64,000 nt of DNA from Pholiota molesta (taxonomy: Eukaryota; Basidiomycota; Agaricomycetes; Agaricales; Strophariaceae). A program made the position numbers and the translations under genes. Positions 1-10,194 of the stretch are shown piece after piece. The stretch's first letter is position 1, and each line of letters begins with the position of its first letter. Below the pieces are notes generated by a model, which had not been told where the DNA came from, searched no databases, and saw nothing but the letters and a program-made list of their open reading frames with translations. The stretch lies in the NCBI GenBank assembly GCA_014925825.1, contig JACGCK010000021.1, positions 1 to 64,000 on the forward strand. The letters are read 5' to 3'.

Positions 1-620
1 TCTAAAACGGTAGGAAGGTGCGAGGTAGACTGTCCGAAAGGCTAGATACGAAAGGCATGTGGAAAAGGACGATAGGGGCACAGGGGAGCGCGGCGCGCAC
101 ATGCGACGGCGAGCTAGAGAATGAGAAAACTAAAAATAGAGCGCTTAAGCGCACACTCGAGCGCATGTGCGTGCGGACGGAATTCCAACGCAGTAAGTTG
201 TCCAACAATATTTGGAACGAGCTCCGTACGTATTCGAAACCTTTCTAGACCATGTAGCGACGTCCCGAGAGTGCTGTGTGAGCCCGTATACGGCGGCGCG
301 CGACTTGCGTCCAAGTTCGTCGGGTCACGTGACTACCCGCGGCTCCTGTTCTGAGTGCGTACGCGGTGCGGCGCGGCGGCTCTGTGCGCGTTCGAGCGCG
401 TGCGTTGCGTGTGTGTCGTAAAGTGTTCTGGTGTATATGGAGGTGCTATGGGTACGTTTCGCGTGCTTGAGCGACTTCGAGCGAGGCGGCGCGAGGCGAG
501 GCGTCCTGTTGCGTCGTGTATGACCTAGCGCATTCGAGCGCGTGCGTGCGCGTTCTGTTCGTGTGCGTTGCGCGTGCGTCTGGGCGTATTCTGGCGCGTT
601 TTCAGAGCGTATACGGATGC
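1..620. other. GC-rich stretch without a recognisable gene
   Basis: The stretch is rich in CpG and in simple GCG/TGCG runs such as repeated GAGCGCGTGCGTG. The reading frames here are short and of low complexity, and I see no conserved motif, splice structure or promoter. It is probably intergenic or repeat-derived sequence upstream of the F-box remnant. Confidence 0.5.
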
Positions 621-639
621 GGTGCGCATCACCGATAGA

Positions 640-1113
640 CATTCTTCCTATAGAACTCCTCATCCACATCTTCAAGCTGGTGTGCCATCAGCCATCTTGC
701 GGCTTGCCACTGGTGCAAATCCCTCGACGACGAAATAGACCCGAATTCGAGTCGATCCAAAGACCTTCCTTTGACTATAACGTTCCTAAGAGACGATTTC
801 ACCAGGGCGAGCAACATGACCATTTGGGGCGAACAAACGTTGCCCCTCTTCCACCTGATTTCCAACGAGTGGCAGCGCTGGGAATACTTACATCAATCTA
901 TTCATCCCACACGAGTTCTGCACCTTGCGTATGGGCGATTTCGATGGCAAAGAGATGCCCTGCCTTCGCATGGCAAAACTCCGCGGCCTGCAGTACTCAC
1001 CCGGACCCAATTTCTTGTCGAACACGGCGAACCTGCGCGAGCTGTGTTTCCGCGGGACGCAGTTCCTGTCCCTCAATATTTTTCATCGATTAATTCAATT
1101 AAAATTGGGTTGA
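640..1113 (+). pseudogene. F-box protein remnant
   Basis: An F-box-like start (IDILPIELLIHIFKLVC) lies at about 640-695. Leucine-rich, F-box-family-like sequence follows, including SNEWQRWEYLHQSI in one frame and MAKLRGLQYSP then ANLRELCFRGTQFLSL in another. The reading frame changes at least twice (about 710-770 and 925) with no convincing introns, and the gene stops after roughly 150 codons, whereas full genes of this type encode 400-550 residues. In Agaricomycetes such F-box/LRR proteins are substrate adaptors of SCF ubiquitin ligases. This copy is most likely a truncated, decayed member. An intact relative lies at 42394-43863. Confidence 0.55.
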
Positions 1114-1737
1114 GTACAGAAACCTATAGCTTGAATGATAAAACGCGAGAAAACGCGCTCAAAAGACACTCTGAACGCGCTTTTTCCGCGAAGATGCATT
1201 GCTTAATTGCATTCGACGCGTATTTTGACGTCACGTGCTGACACTTTGGCCTGCAATCTTGCACCCCAACTAAGTCGATCAATTTATCGACGATTAGGCT
1301 ATTTTTTGGGCCTATTCCCCACTAATCAAGCCCATCTGCCATGTCTAGTTTTTAAAATTGGATCAAATTGCTTTGGTCTTGAGATATGATGTATGAATTA
1401 TGGCTGTTGGGAGCAGTATCATAGCTATCAAAAAAAGGGAAACTAGACTTTCATCTCCAAGTACATCTGACTGCTTCTTCTCACTAAGAGATCATCCATA
1501 CCTGACTGTGTAGCATGTTGGCGATGCGGACCACTTTCTTCGTCGAAATAACTGTGTGGGAAAGAATGGGCGGAGTTGAAGTTTGGCAGAGCGTTGCCCC
1601 TCCCCACACACAGCAGCACCAGGAACATAGTCACGTGAAGCTCCCCACCCTGCGATAATCCAGTCCAAGGTTAAGTATTAGACATCACATAAGGACATTC
1701 TGAGTGGCTTCCGATTGAATATACAGTCTAGGTACAT
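1114..1737. other. AT-richer intergenic stretch
   Basis: No coding frame, RNA gene or repeat unit can be supported here. The sequence is AT-richer than the flanking array and separates the F-box remnant from the first satellite block. Confidence 0.5.
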
Positions 1738-1857
1738 ATGTCAAGTATATTAGTAAATTATTTAACAGTCAGATATTCTCCGGCGAGCTTGCGAGTCCAT
1801 GGTATTAGATGCTATCTATGCAATCAAAAATTCACTGAAACACAGCCGCGTGAAGAA

Positions 1858-2222
1858 TCCAGTGAATTTTCACTGGATCGACGCCGCGCGAGCAGTGGAT
1901 ATTCACTGGATCGAGGCCGCGCGAGCAATCCAGTGGATATTCACTGGATCGACGCCGCGCGAGCAATCCAGTGGATATTCACTGGATCGACGCCGCGCGA
2001 GCAATCCAGTGGATATTCACTGGATCGAGCCGCGCGAGCAATCCAGTGGATATTCACTGGATCGACGCCGCGCGAGCAATCCAGTGGATATTCACTGGAT
2101 CGACGCCGCACGAGCAATCCAGTGGATATTCACTGGATCGACGCCGCGCGAGCAATCCAGTGGATATTCACTGGATTCTTCACGCCAGCTCACGCGCCGC
2201 ACGGCACCGATCCAGTGAATAT
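1858..2222 (+). repeat. Dyad satellite array 1, forward orientation
   Basis: A tandem array of about eight 38-bp units. Each unit is a 22-bp dyad, ATCCAGTG, six AT-rich bases (mostly GATATT), CACTGGAT, followed by a CpG-rich 16-bp spacer (consensus CGACGCCGCGCGAGCA). Consecutive dyads start 38 bp apart, for example at 1929 and 1967. Some spacers differ by CG to CA changes, and one has lost two bases. The unit length is not a multiple of three and all frames stay open by chance, so it is not coding. Arrays 2-6 in this window carry the same dyad. Confidence 0.93.
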
Positions 2223-2290
2223 TCACTGGATTGCTCGCGTGGCACCGATCCAGTGGACACTGAATGGCGCCCGCGTGCGTGGGGCAATGT

Positions 2291-2418
2291 GTTGCGTGCG
2301 CTGGCGTCCGACAATGCGTTGCGTGCGCTGGCGTCCGACAATGCGTTGCGTCCTCTGGTGTCCGACAATGCGGCGCGTCCTCTGGTGTCCGACAATGCGG
2401 CGCGTCCGCTCGCGTGGC
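2291..2418 (+). repeat. 27-bp tandem repeat in the loop of an inverted array pair
   Basis: About 4.7 copies of a 27-bp unit containing the core TCCGACAATGCG start at 2291, 2318, 2345, 2372 and 2399. Copies 1-2 and copies 3-4 form two sequence subtypes (GCGCTGGCG versus CCTCTGGTG). The block sits in the roughly 280-bp spacer between arrays 1 and 2, which are mutually inverted, so it would lie in the loop of a large cruciform. Confidence 0.85.
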
Positions 2419-2504
2419 ATATCAATACAATAACTGACATGGCACCGCGCGAGCGATCCAGGAACATGTATATCCACAGGATAGGTTGCGTGGCGGCGGT
2501 ACAG

Positions 2505-2892
2505 TGAATATCCACTGGATTGCGCGCGCGGCGTCGATCCAGTGAATATCCACTGGATTGCTCGCGCGGCGTCGATCCAGTGAAAATTCACTGGATTGCG
2601 CGTGCGGCGTCGATCCAGTGAATATCCACTGGATTGCGCGCGCGGCGTCGATCCAGTGAATATCCACTGGATTGCTCGCGCGGCGTCGATCCAGTGAATA
2701 TCCACTGGATTGCGCGCGCGGCGTCGATCCAGTGAATATCCACTGGATTGCGTGCGCGGCGTCGATCCAGTGAATATTCACTGGATTGCGCGTGCGGCGT
2801 CGATCCAGTGAATATCTACTGGATTGCGCGCGCGGCGTCGATCCAGTGAATATCCACTGGATTGCTAGCGCGGCGTCGATCCAGTGGATACG
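2505..2892 (-). repeat. Dyad satellite array 2, reverse orientation
   Basis: About ten 38-bp units carry the same ATCCAGTG-N6-CACTGGAT dyad, but with the spacer in reverse complement (TGCGCGCGCGGCGTCG and variants) relative to array 1. The dyad centre is usually AATATC here. Spacer variants include TGCTCG.., TGCGTG.. and ..CGTGCGG, mainly CG to TG transitions. Arrays 1 and 2 together form a large inverted repeat. Confidence 0.93.
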
Positions 2893-3205
2893 CAATCCAG
2901 TGCTGCTATTGCTGTCTTGAAGAAGCATGCTGTTACGACTTCTATTACTGGGTACAGGCGCGAACAGCTCCTCGATCTAATTTTGCGTCACATTGTAAGC
3001 GGCACTAAGTGACAGTATCCTCGCGGCGATTTACAAAAAATTGGAGCCTTGTCACATACTCACATGACGTGATGCGTTACTTTCAGAAACATAGCTTAGA
3101 CATATCTTAGTTTAGTGGGACATGTATTTAAGGCGAATAAAAATTGTTCCAGTTCAATTTTTTCCTTCCCTCCGCTTTCGACATCCTCGCATCACCCGTG
3201 CTTCG

Positions 3206-4115
3206 ATGTCCGTCATGCTTAATTCAATTCCTGTTAGCTTCCTAGCGATCTCTGGTCTGGCTGCGCCCTGTGTTTCCCAGGCTTTTCTTGATGCTCATTC
3301 TCTGGACTCTGTGGACTATGCTGCTCATCTCCGCTCTGTGACTTACACTAGGACTGACGGCTGTATTACTGAAAATTTACTCTGCTCTGTTATTGAGGAT
3401 TCTCCCGTGGATGTTTTGTTCGACGCTGCGTGGCTCTTTTCGCGTGAGATCATTGGTGAGTCATTACATAATCTATGTCGGCGCCTACTTATTTTTGGAT
3501 GGTCCAGCGTCTAGCGCGCGCGAAGATGCATTCCGTCGCTACGTCTGTGATGTAAACCATGATATAAACGATATAAATGATGATATAACTGCGGCGTCTG
3601 CCACCATCTCCCGTCTGGGAACCCCTATACATGATACTATGCGTGCCCGTCGAGGTGTAATGGAAGGATGTAGCGCGCAGCCGTTGGAACCGTTGCGTGT
3701 GGATACCGGTGCCGAAATTCTGAAGGTTATTTTATTCGGATCACGTACGACTGGTCTGATCGACGCCGCGCTAGCAATCCAGTGGATATTCACTGGATCG
3801 ACGCCGCGCGCGCAATCCAGTAGATATTCACTGGATCGACGCCGCGCGCGCAATCCAGTGAATTTTCACTGGATCGAGGCCGCGCGAGCAATCCAGTGGA
3901 TATTCACTGGATCGACGCCGCACGCGCAATCCAGTGGATATTCACTGGATCGACGCCGCGCGCGCAATCCAGTGGATATTCACTGGATCGACGCCGCACG
4001 CGCAATCCAGTGGATATTCACTGGATCGACGCCGCACGCGCAATCCAGTGGATATTCACTGGATCGAGGCTGCGCGAGCAATCCACAATACCTGGGCGCG
4101 CAATCCAGTGAATAA
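3206..4115 (+). CDS. Hypothetical protein whose reading frame runs into a satellite array
   Basis: I do not recognise this protein. Exon 1 (3206-3455) begins with the methionines MSVML; a GT-AG intron (3456-3507) follows, and exon 2 continues with ASSAREDAFRRYVCDV in frame. A phrase near the end of exon 1 (SPVDVLFDAAWLF) resembles the generic 'DVLLGLDW' pattern of some mobile-element proteins, but only loosely. From about 3765 the frame stays open through the dyad array up to 4115, giving a repetitive and probably meaningless tail, so the native C-terminus has probably been replaced or lost. A TATA-like TATTTAAG lies at about 3125. The gene sits between an outward-facing pair of arrays, just upstream of the KDZ transposase gene. 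Confidence 0.4.
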
Positions 4116-4190
4116 TCACTGGAATGCTGGCCGCGTGCGCAATCCAGTGGATTTTCACTCCACCGATGGTGGGCGACCAATCCAGTACAT
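3768..4190 (+). repeat. Dyad satellite array 3, forward orientation, left of the KDZ gene
   Basis: About ten 38-bp units with dyad ATCCAGTG-N6-CACTGGAT and spacer CGACGCCGCGCGCGCA (variants CGAGGCC.., ..GCACGCG..). The last units (4080-4190) are degenerate, with shortened or mutated spacers. The array is in the same orientation as array 1 and ends about 75 bp before the start codon of the KDZ transposase gene. Array 4, in the opposite orientation, lies just beyond the stop codon. Confidence 0.92.
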
Positions 4191-4266
4191 ACACACCTGA
4201 CGGAGTCCACGCAATCAACTAGTATATGCGCCCTCGTTGTTGTCTATCTACCACCATCGCACTACC

Positions 4267-7200
4267 ATGCCTCAGCCAGAAGATCCATTTAAACAAATTC
4301 CTTATGAACAGCCTTTGACCCCGCCCCCCCGCATAACCTATGACCGCTCATTGACTCCTCCCCCCCGCATAGTGTATGGAAGCGCCACATCTCCACCAAA
4401 ACGCTTTCACTATGCGCCGGCTCCGTCTCCAGCCACCCGAATACGATATTCTAGCGCAGATCATCGACCCATTTTAACCCCTGCACGGAAAAGAAGGCAG
4501 CTGAAACAAGGTCGGGCTCCTAATGCTGTGAAGAAATCTACCGCGAACCATACTCCACCTACCGCCGCATTGAATCTGGACGCATCTGCCCACACCATCC
4601 CAGAGCCCGACACTGTTCCCGAAGATGAATATGTCGACAACGCTTCTGCATATCAAAACTTGTGCGACGACCCCTACAACTTGGAGAGCCACTCCATCGA
4701 CGAACCCATTCCGCAGGACGACGAAAGCTGCAAATACTCCATTTTTGTGGATTCCGTAGCATCTGATGAATGTTCTTTTTTACAACTCACCCAAGACATA
4801 TTCATAGCAAACGAATGGAACATGCAGAAAGACGAAGCAACTGTGCGTTCATTAATCTTACCCATTGCTTTATCAACTAACGCACTCTCAGTCGAAATGG
4901 TACCATATACATAGCATATCCATCGGAGGCTCTCAATCTACAGTCTGTCTATGTCCACAAGGAAAAGATAATGCGAGGTGCTTTCATGTTCGTTATTTGA
5001 ACGACTTCAAAGCATCGAAGTTTCCCCATGATGATCATATAACTGGCAAGTGATACCAGAATTCCCGAACTTAACTAACATTCAATATCATTATACATAG
5101 ATAATTCCCAACAGACTTTTTTGTGCTCCCGATACGAAGGCGTCATTGACGGAATATATACGAGCACATTTTCTGTCCCCCCCCCTCCCCAACGTCTCTC
5201 AACAATTAAACAGCGTGCTGTTGTCACACATTCTGGCGACGATACTGGCAAGGGTACATGGAACTGCTCCATTGACATTTCGGCTAGTAGCTGCAGTCAT
5301 ATTGTCCTCGCGCATCACTCACTCAAACAGCATCTTGAATGCGACCCTGATGCTTTCGATGACGATGCTGGAACTGGAGAGCTACAGTATCGCAATGACA
5401 CTTCTGAATCCCCAATTCGTCGAGCCGGTTCATCTGAATATTCTATCTCAGTCTTACCTTTACCACCACCGTGTTGGGCTCGAATTTCAAGCGATAATAT
5501 AACATTCAATCCCCCATTCTTTAACATTTGGCAAGCCCCCGAAGTCATCGCACTCGATGAGGCATCTAACTGTTGCTGTGCGAGCCCACGCTCAAGATTC
5601 AGTTCAATGCAAGGAACAACGACACAGAAATGCATCATTTATGCCTTAGATGGAGCCATAAACAGCACGATCGAGGTCCAAAAATGTCCAGCTTGTACAC
5701 ACCGATTTATCGGACCAGATGGACGCTCGCTGGGCCTCTTTAATTGGAACAATCGTGCCCTGTTTACCCATGACTTATTGGATGACTATACCAGCCAATA
5801 TACTACCTCAGAAACACCCTTCATATCCTGGGTTACCGTCACATCCCGCCGGTATGAGTCGCGAGGCATGGAAATTCCATTTATTGGCGATCAGCTATTT
5901 CGAGCGGTATGGTTTTCCTACATCCGCCTTGTCCATCTGGATTCCGACATGATCTGTCCAACTTGCGGGCCTAGTCCAGAAGCAATTATTGTTGATGGTG
6001 TGACCCTTGCGTTCAACCGACGGAACATTTTATCCACACTCCGTCCGCCTACTACCATCGATGCTAAATCACCACGAAAAGACCTTATCAAGCCAGTTGC
6101 TAATTTACAGGCCATACCCAACAAGAAGCTACGCTCATCCATTCGCGAGATTTTATCTGGACCAACTCTTCTTCTCTCACATCTGATGGACTTAGATCAA
6201 GAGGACGTCATGAACCCACCCTCTGATGCCTCTTCATCTGACGATGATGGATCAACTGCCACCGGCCGCCATGCGCAACCCCGGACCGCGCACACAATCC
6301 GGATTCAAAAAATTCCCTCCGTTATTCAGGAGCTTGCCAATATTGATCTAGGTCTTTCTCAGCTATTTAAACGCTGTTACGGCTATGAAGCTCTATCTTC
6401 TGGACAGCCGGTCTCGAATCTGTATCGGCGCTTATTCGTCCAGGTACGTCTAAATTCCAACAAGGTTTTAATTGACAACTCAATATCTGATCGATCAGAT
6501 TGCGGCCGAGGAAACTATTCTTCAGCTGATTAACGGCACGGCATTACGGCATCTACGCGCCTTCTGCGTCGCAGTGAAGCAAGATCCGCTCGTGCTCAGC
6601 CCAGCTATTAAGGACTTTGCATCTCGTCTCGTCCAAATCCCCGCCCTTTATTCTGTCATTCAACACGAAATAAATTTAGGCCGTCTGTCCAGAGAAACCA
6701 TCGCCACATCCACGTGGTTGTACATCCGTAGCGCCAATGTTTTCATGGCCCTGAGACAATACGATGCCCCAGCAGTTGAAATCCAGCCAGGAAGTGAAGA
6801 CAGTTTGGAGAAATGGCAAGCGGTAAATATTGTTAGACGTGCGTGCCTTCAGAGCCATCGTTAACTTCTTCTCTATTCACAGACAGGATGCTACTATGGC
6901 CTACCGAAGATTAGAAGACGACCCCAGTATCCAAATCTACCATATGAAAACACGAAGGACTCAGGAGGAAAAGACAAGCGCGGCGATGGATGCCAGAAAT
7001 TTTACTCAACCTATGGGCAGACGCGCCTCACCGGGGGAATTATGTGTGTGTGGTGCACACATAGTGTTTGCTATGGTTTTCACTGCATACCATCTGCCGA
7101 AGGAAGAAACGATGTCTTTTCTGCGATCTACACGAGGTGGGAAAAGGCTCCCAAAATCATTGTTTACGACTTCGCCTGCGCACTCCAGCCCTACTGCATG

Positions 7201-7488
7201 TCCCGGGAAGCAGACTTCTTTGCCGACACTCTTTTTGCTATTGATGCATTCCATGCTTTGGGTCACACGAAATGTGGACATGCAGCGTTCTTGAATACCT
7301 ACTGTGAAACTAACCCCAAACTCCTTGCCATTAATTCTAGCGCAGCTGAATGTGGCAATGGTGGCATCCTTCGCATTCGCAAGGCTGTAAGCTATATGTC
7401 ACAGGAAAGGGCAATCGTATTTACCAAGACATTCTTATCGATATGGAACAGGCATAGAATCAGAACCATGGAATCGAGACGTAAATAA
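4267..7488 (+). CDS. KDZ-superfamily transposase, apparently intact (1000 aa)
   Basis: The gene has five exons (4267-4842, 4892-5045, 5101-6443, 6499-6822, 6883-7488). Phases match at every junction and no frame is broken. The second intron needs a GC-AG pair. The N-terminus is proline-rich. A CxC...CxH zinc cluster (VCLCPQGKDNARCFH) is followed by CSIDISASSCSH, then CPTCGPSPEAIIVDGVTLAF, typical of the cysteine clusters reported with fungal KDZ transposases. The C-terminal core has IVYDFACALQPYC, AIDAFHALGHTKC and INSSAAECGNGG, which I read as the D...(FHxxxH..C)...E residues of an RNase H-fold transposase. It should cut and paste DNA in the nucleus. Inverted dyad arrays flank it at about 75 bp on each side. 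Confidence is high for the family and moderate for activity. Confidence 0.85.
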
Positions 7489-7559
7489 GTACATAGAATT
7501 TGCGAATTTTATTTTGGAGATGTGCTGGGGTTGGACAGCCAGCGGATTAAGTACTCGTG

Positions 7560-7965
7560 CGGTGTCGATCCAGTGGATATCCACGGGATTACTCGCGCGG
7601 CGTCGATCCAGTGAATATCCACTGGATTGCTCGCGCGGCCTCGATCCAGTGAATATCCACTGGATTGCGCGTGCGGCGTCGATCCAGTGAATATCCACTG
7701 GATTGCGCGCGCGGCCTCGATCCAGTGAATATCCACTGGATTGCGCGCGCGGCGTCGATCCAGTGGCTGTCCACTGGATTACTCGCGCGGCGTCGATCCA
7801 GTGAATACCCACGGGATTACTCACGTGGCGTCGATCCAGTGGCTGTCCACCGGATCAGTCGCGACTTCCAGCAATCCATTGAATATCCACTGGAAGTCGC
7901 GACTGATCCGGTGGACAGCCACTGGATTACTTGCGCGGCGTCAATCCAGTGAATATCCACTGGAA
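7560..7965 (-). repeat. Dyad satellite array 4, reverse orientation, right of the KDZ gene
   Basis: About ten units with the dyad and the reverse-oriented spacer (TGCGCGCGCGGC[G/C]TCG) make this the mirror image of array 3. Several central hexamers are changed to GCTGTC or AATACC. A perfect inverted repeat with 38-bp arms lies at 7834-7871 and 7890-7927. Arrays 3 and 4 together bracket the transposase gene like long, repeat-built terminal inverted repeats spanning about 4.2 kb. Confidence 0.92.
7834..7927. repeat. Perfect hairpin with 38-bp arms inside array 4
   Basis: Positions 7834-7871 are exactly the reverse complement of 7890-7927, with an 18-nt loop. Each arm contains a dyad half-site plus CAGTCGCGACTTCCAG, which is absent from the other units. 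The perfect arm identity, beside dyads that have drifted, suggests a recent local inversion or duplication, or gene conversion. Confidence 0.9.
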
Positions 7966-8080
7966 GTCGATAGGCATGGATAGAATGCGAGGCTACATCC
8001 AGTGGATGCGCACCGATACATACATATATGCTGTGAGATGTGGCAGGTATTTGTTTATTTAACCTACCTCTCGTTCCACC

Positions 8081-9551
8081 ATGGCAAAATCTCCGTCGAA
8101 AAAACAAGCTCGCCAAGCTCGTCCTTCTCCAGTAAAGTCTAAGGTCAGAATTAACCCAATTGTTTTGCATTCAATAGTTAACAAAACAATCTTAGAAAAA
8201 AGCAACAGAGACAACACTAGCGCCTCTCAAAGAAAAACCGGCTCGACGATGCAATAAATGTGAAGGTCGGCCACTGCGCACACAGTGTTGCCACACAAAG
8301 GCCGGGGAGAACTACCTTCGTGAACAAGAGATTATGAATGTGAGTGTTCAACCATGCTAGCCCTTTATTTCAACTTTATACATACTTCCCCCAGAATCTC
8401 AACGCAGAACCTGGGCCCGCAGGGTTAAATGTACGCACTCAACCAGTTCTCTGAAATTTATCAATAAGCCATACTCACCTTAACCAGCAGGACGACCATG
8501 CAGATGGTTCTACTGAGACGACTCCTCTGGCGCCTTCCCTTGGGCGCTCGGTAGAGCCACCCACTGGACGCGACCATATCGCCACCCCCAATTCCACTTC
8601 CATACCCGATGCCTTGATTGACCCGAGGCTTCTGGCACCAAGTTCATCTCAGACAATCCCACATGGCTTAAATCCATCGACTCCAACTTCCGCACCGACT
8701 GACTTGCTGGACCAGTCGCTTCGCTCACCACATTCATCTCAGACAACCCACACTGGTATCACGCATTCTCTATCACCCTTCCGACCACTGCGACTTCAAT
8801 CGGATGATCAGCAGTCCTATACCGAATCTCAATTTTCGAGCCCGTTTCGCCCTGGGGCCACGGGCACGGGTAGTACCACCAGTTCCGCCAGCGCATCCAA
8901 TCGACTTGGACATAATCAACACCATAAGAAACAGCGGCGTCCAAATGCGGAGGACACTTATCATGGATTTGTGAATGGCGTCTATCGAGGAACTGAACGA
9001 TACTGTACGTTCGTTTCATGCCTTGGAATAATTACTAAAATGTGCTGACGAGACTTCACTATAGCTTTATGCCGCTCTCATGCCAAGCCCTCTCCAATTG
9101 ATAATACGTCCAAAGCATCTGCAATGTTCTTGGAAAACATCAGGGCGCTTATACAGAAGGTAAAGTTATTCTTGAATATTTGAACTGTCAAGCTCTCATA
9201 TCCTTCTAGTGTGAGGATCTCTCCAGCCAGACTTCATGTTGGCTTTTCATTGGAGCTCAGCACCCCAACGCCACTGGTGAAACTCTCCACTATGCGTCGG
9301 CTCGCCTCCAAAGAGATGCCCCCGAAATAGCGGATATCGCCTCCGACTTTTGTTCTACAATTACGCATGCCAAGGAAGTAAGGAGGCGCGATATCATTGA
9401 GGTGACGAAGAACCTTGAGCGAGCGCGGCAGCAGAAGGCCGATTTGGAAGCGCGTATGCAAGCGATCGCATCTGAGAAGAAATCTCAGGATGAGACACTT
9501 CGCCGATATCAGGAGAAATATGGAATGCTCGATCTAGACTCTGTGGAGTAA
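8081..9551 (+). CDS. Zinc-knuckle and coiled-coil protein of unknown function, beside the KDZ gene
   Basis: I assemble six exons from ATG 8081 to TAA 9549-9551, with GT-AG introns and matching phases and no frame break. The N-terminus is basic (MAKSPSKKQARQARPS). A short cysteine cluster follows (CNKC then TQCCH), then a long Ser/Thr/Pro-rich linker, then a C-terminal half with CWLFIGAQHPNATGETLHYA and a heptad-like, charged stretch (NLERARQQKADLEARMQ) predicting a coiled coil. I recall similar orphan proteins in Agaricomycete genomes near transposons, but cannot name a domain. Position and orientation, just after the transposase gene and array 4, suggest an accessory protein of the same element. 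Nuclear or DNA-bound action is inference. Confidence 0.65.
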
Positions 9552-10194
9552 TAATTTGATATTTTTTTTTCAATCTTTCCATTTTCATGAGTACAGAGAT
9601 GGGCACGTGATACATATGCATGCATAGGAGGCTCATAAAATCTCCTGTCGTTTCATGTAGAACCTTTTTTTTTGAGATATGGATATTAGCCCGTACCAAT
9701 CGGAACAACGGATCGAGTAATCTCACCGCTACTAATCTAAGCGTATTTCCCTTTTCAGATGGTTGTAGGTCCAGGTCCTCAACAATCGATAGTATTAGCA
9801 ATTACTTTAACTTAATATATATCCCCACCGTCCAGGACCTTGAGCCTAGCACCTCAATCCCCAACTATGTCATGTAGTAACATAAATAATGTTAGCTTCG
9901 GTGCACATGATAAAAAGCTCTGCAATTTGAAATAACATTGATGTTCGAAGTGGTTATCTTTCATGTGCACAGTAAGGATTTGAAATGATATGAACGCTGC
10001 ATGTGAGCATTAAAACATGCGCAACTGTGTTTCATGTCCTCATGATCATGAGGCGATGACTCTCCTCATTACCGATTCCTAAGAACACTTCTGAGCAGTC
10101 ATACCATTTACTTCAACAATCGTTCGGAGATCAGACTTGAATTGTATGACATGATATGGCTCTGTTCGGATTTACGCAGATAACAAGTTCAAAA
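9552..10194. other. Shared 3' intergenic region between convergent genes
   Basis: The coiled-coil gene and the TET/JBP gene converge on this stretch. It is AT-rich and has no coding frame. A 10-bp inverted repeat, GTGCACATGA (9901-9910) with TCATGTGCAC (9961-9970), could form a weak hairpin. No other feature is supported. Confidence 0.5.

Noticed and set aside
1858..2892. CRISPR-like array (38-bp periodic repeats with variable spacers)
   Set aside because: The 'spacers' are themselves repeated, the repeat is a perfect dyad, and the gene context is eukaryotic with no cas genes.
1738..2928. Long open frames on both strands encoding cyclic peptides such as DAARAIQWIFTGSTPRE
   Set aside because: They follow directly from a stop-free 38-bp repeat read in rotating frames; both strands are equally open, and start codons, splice sites and natural composition are lacking.
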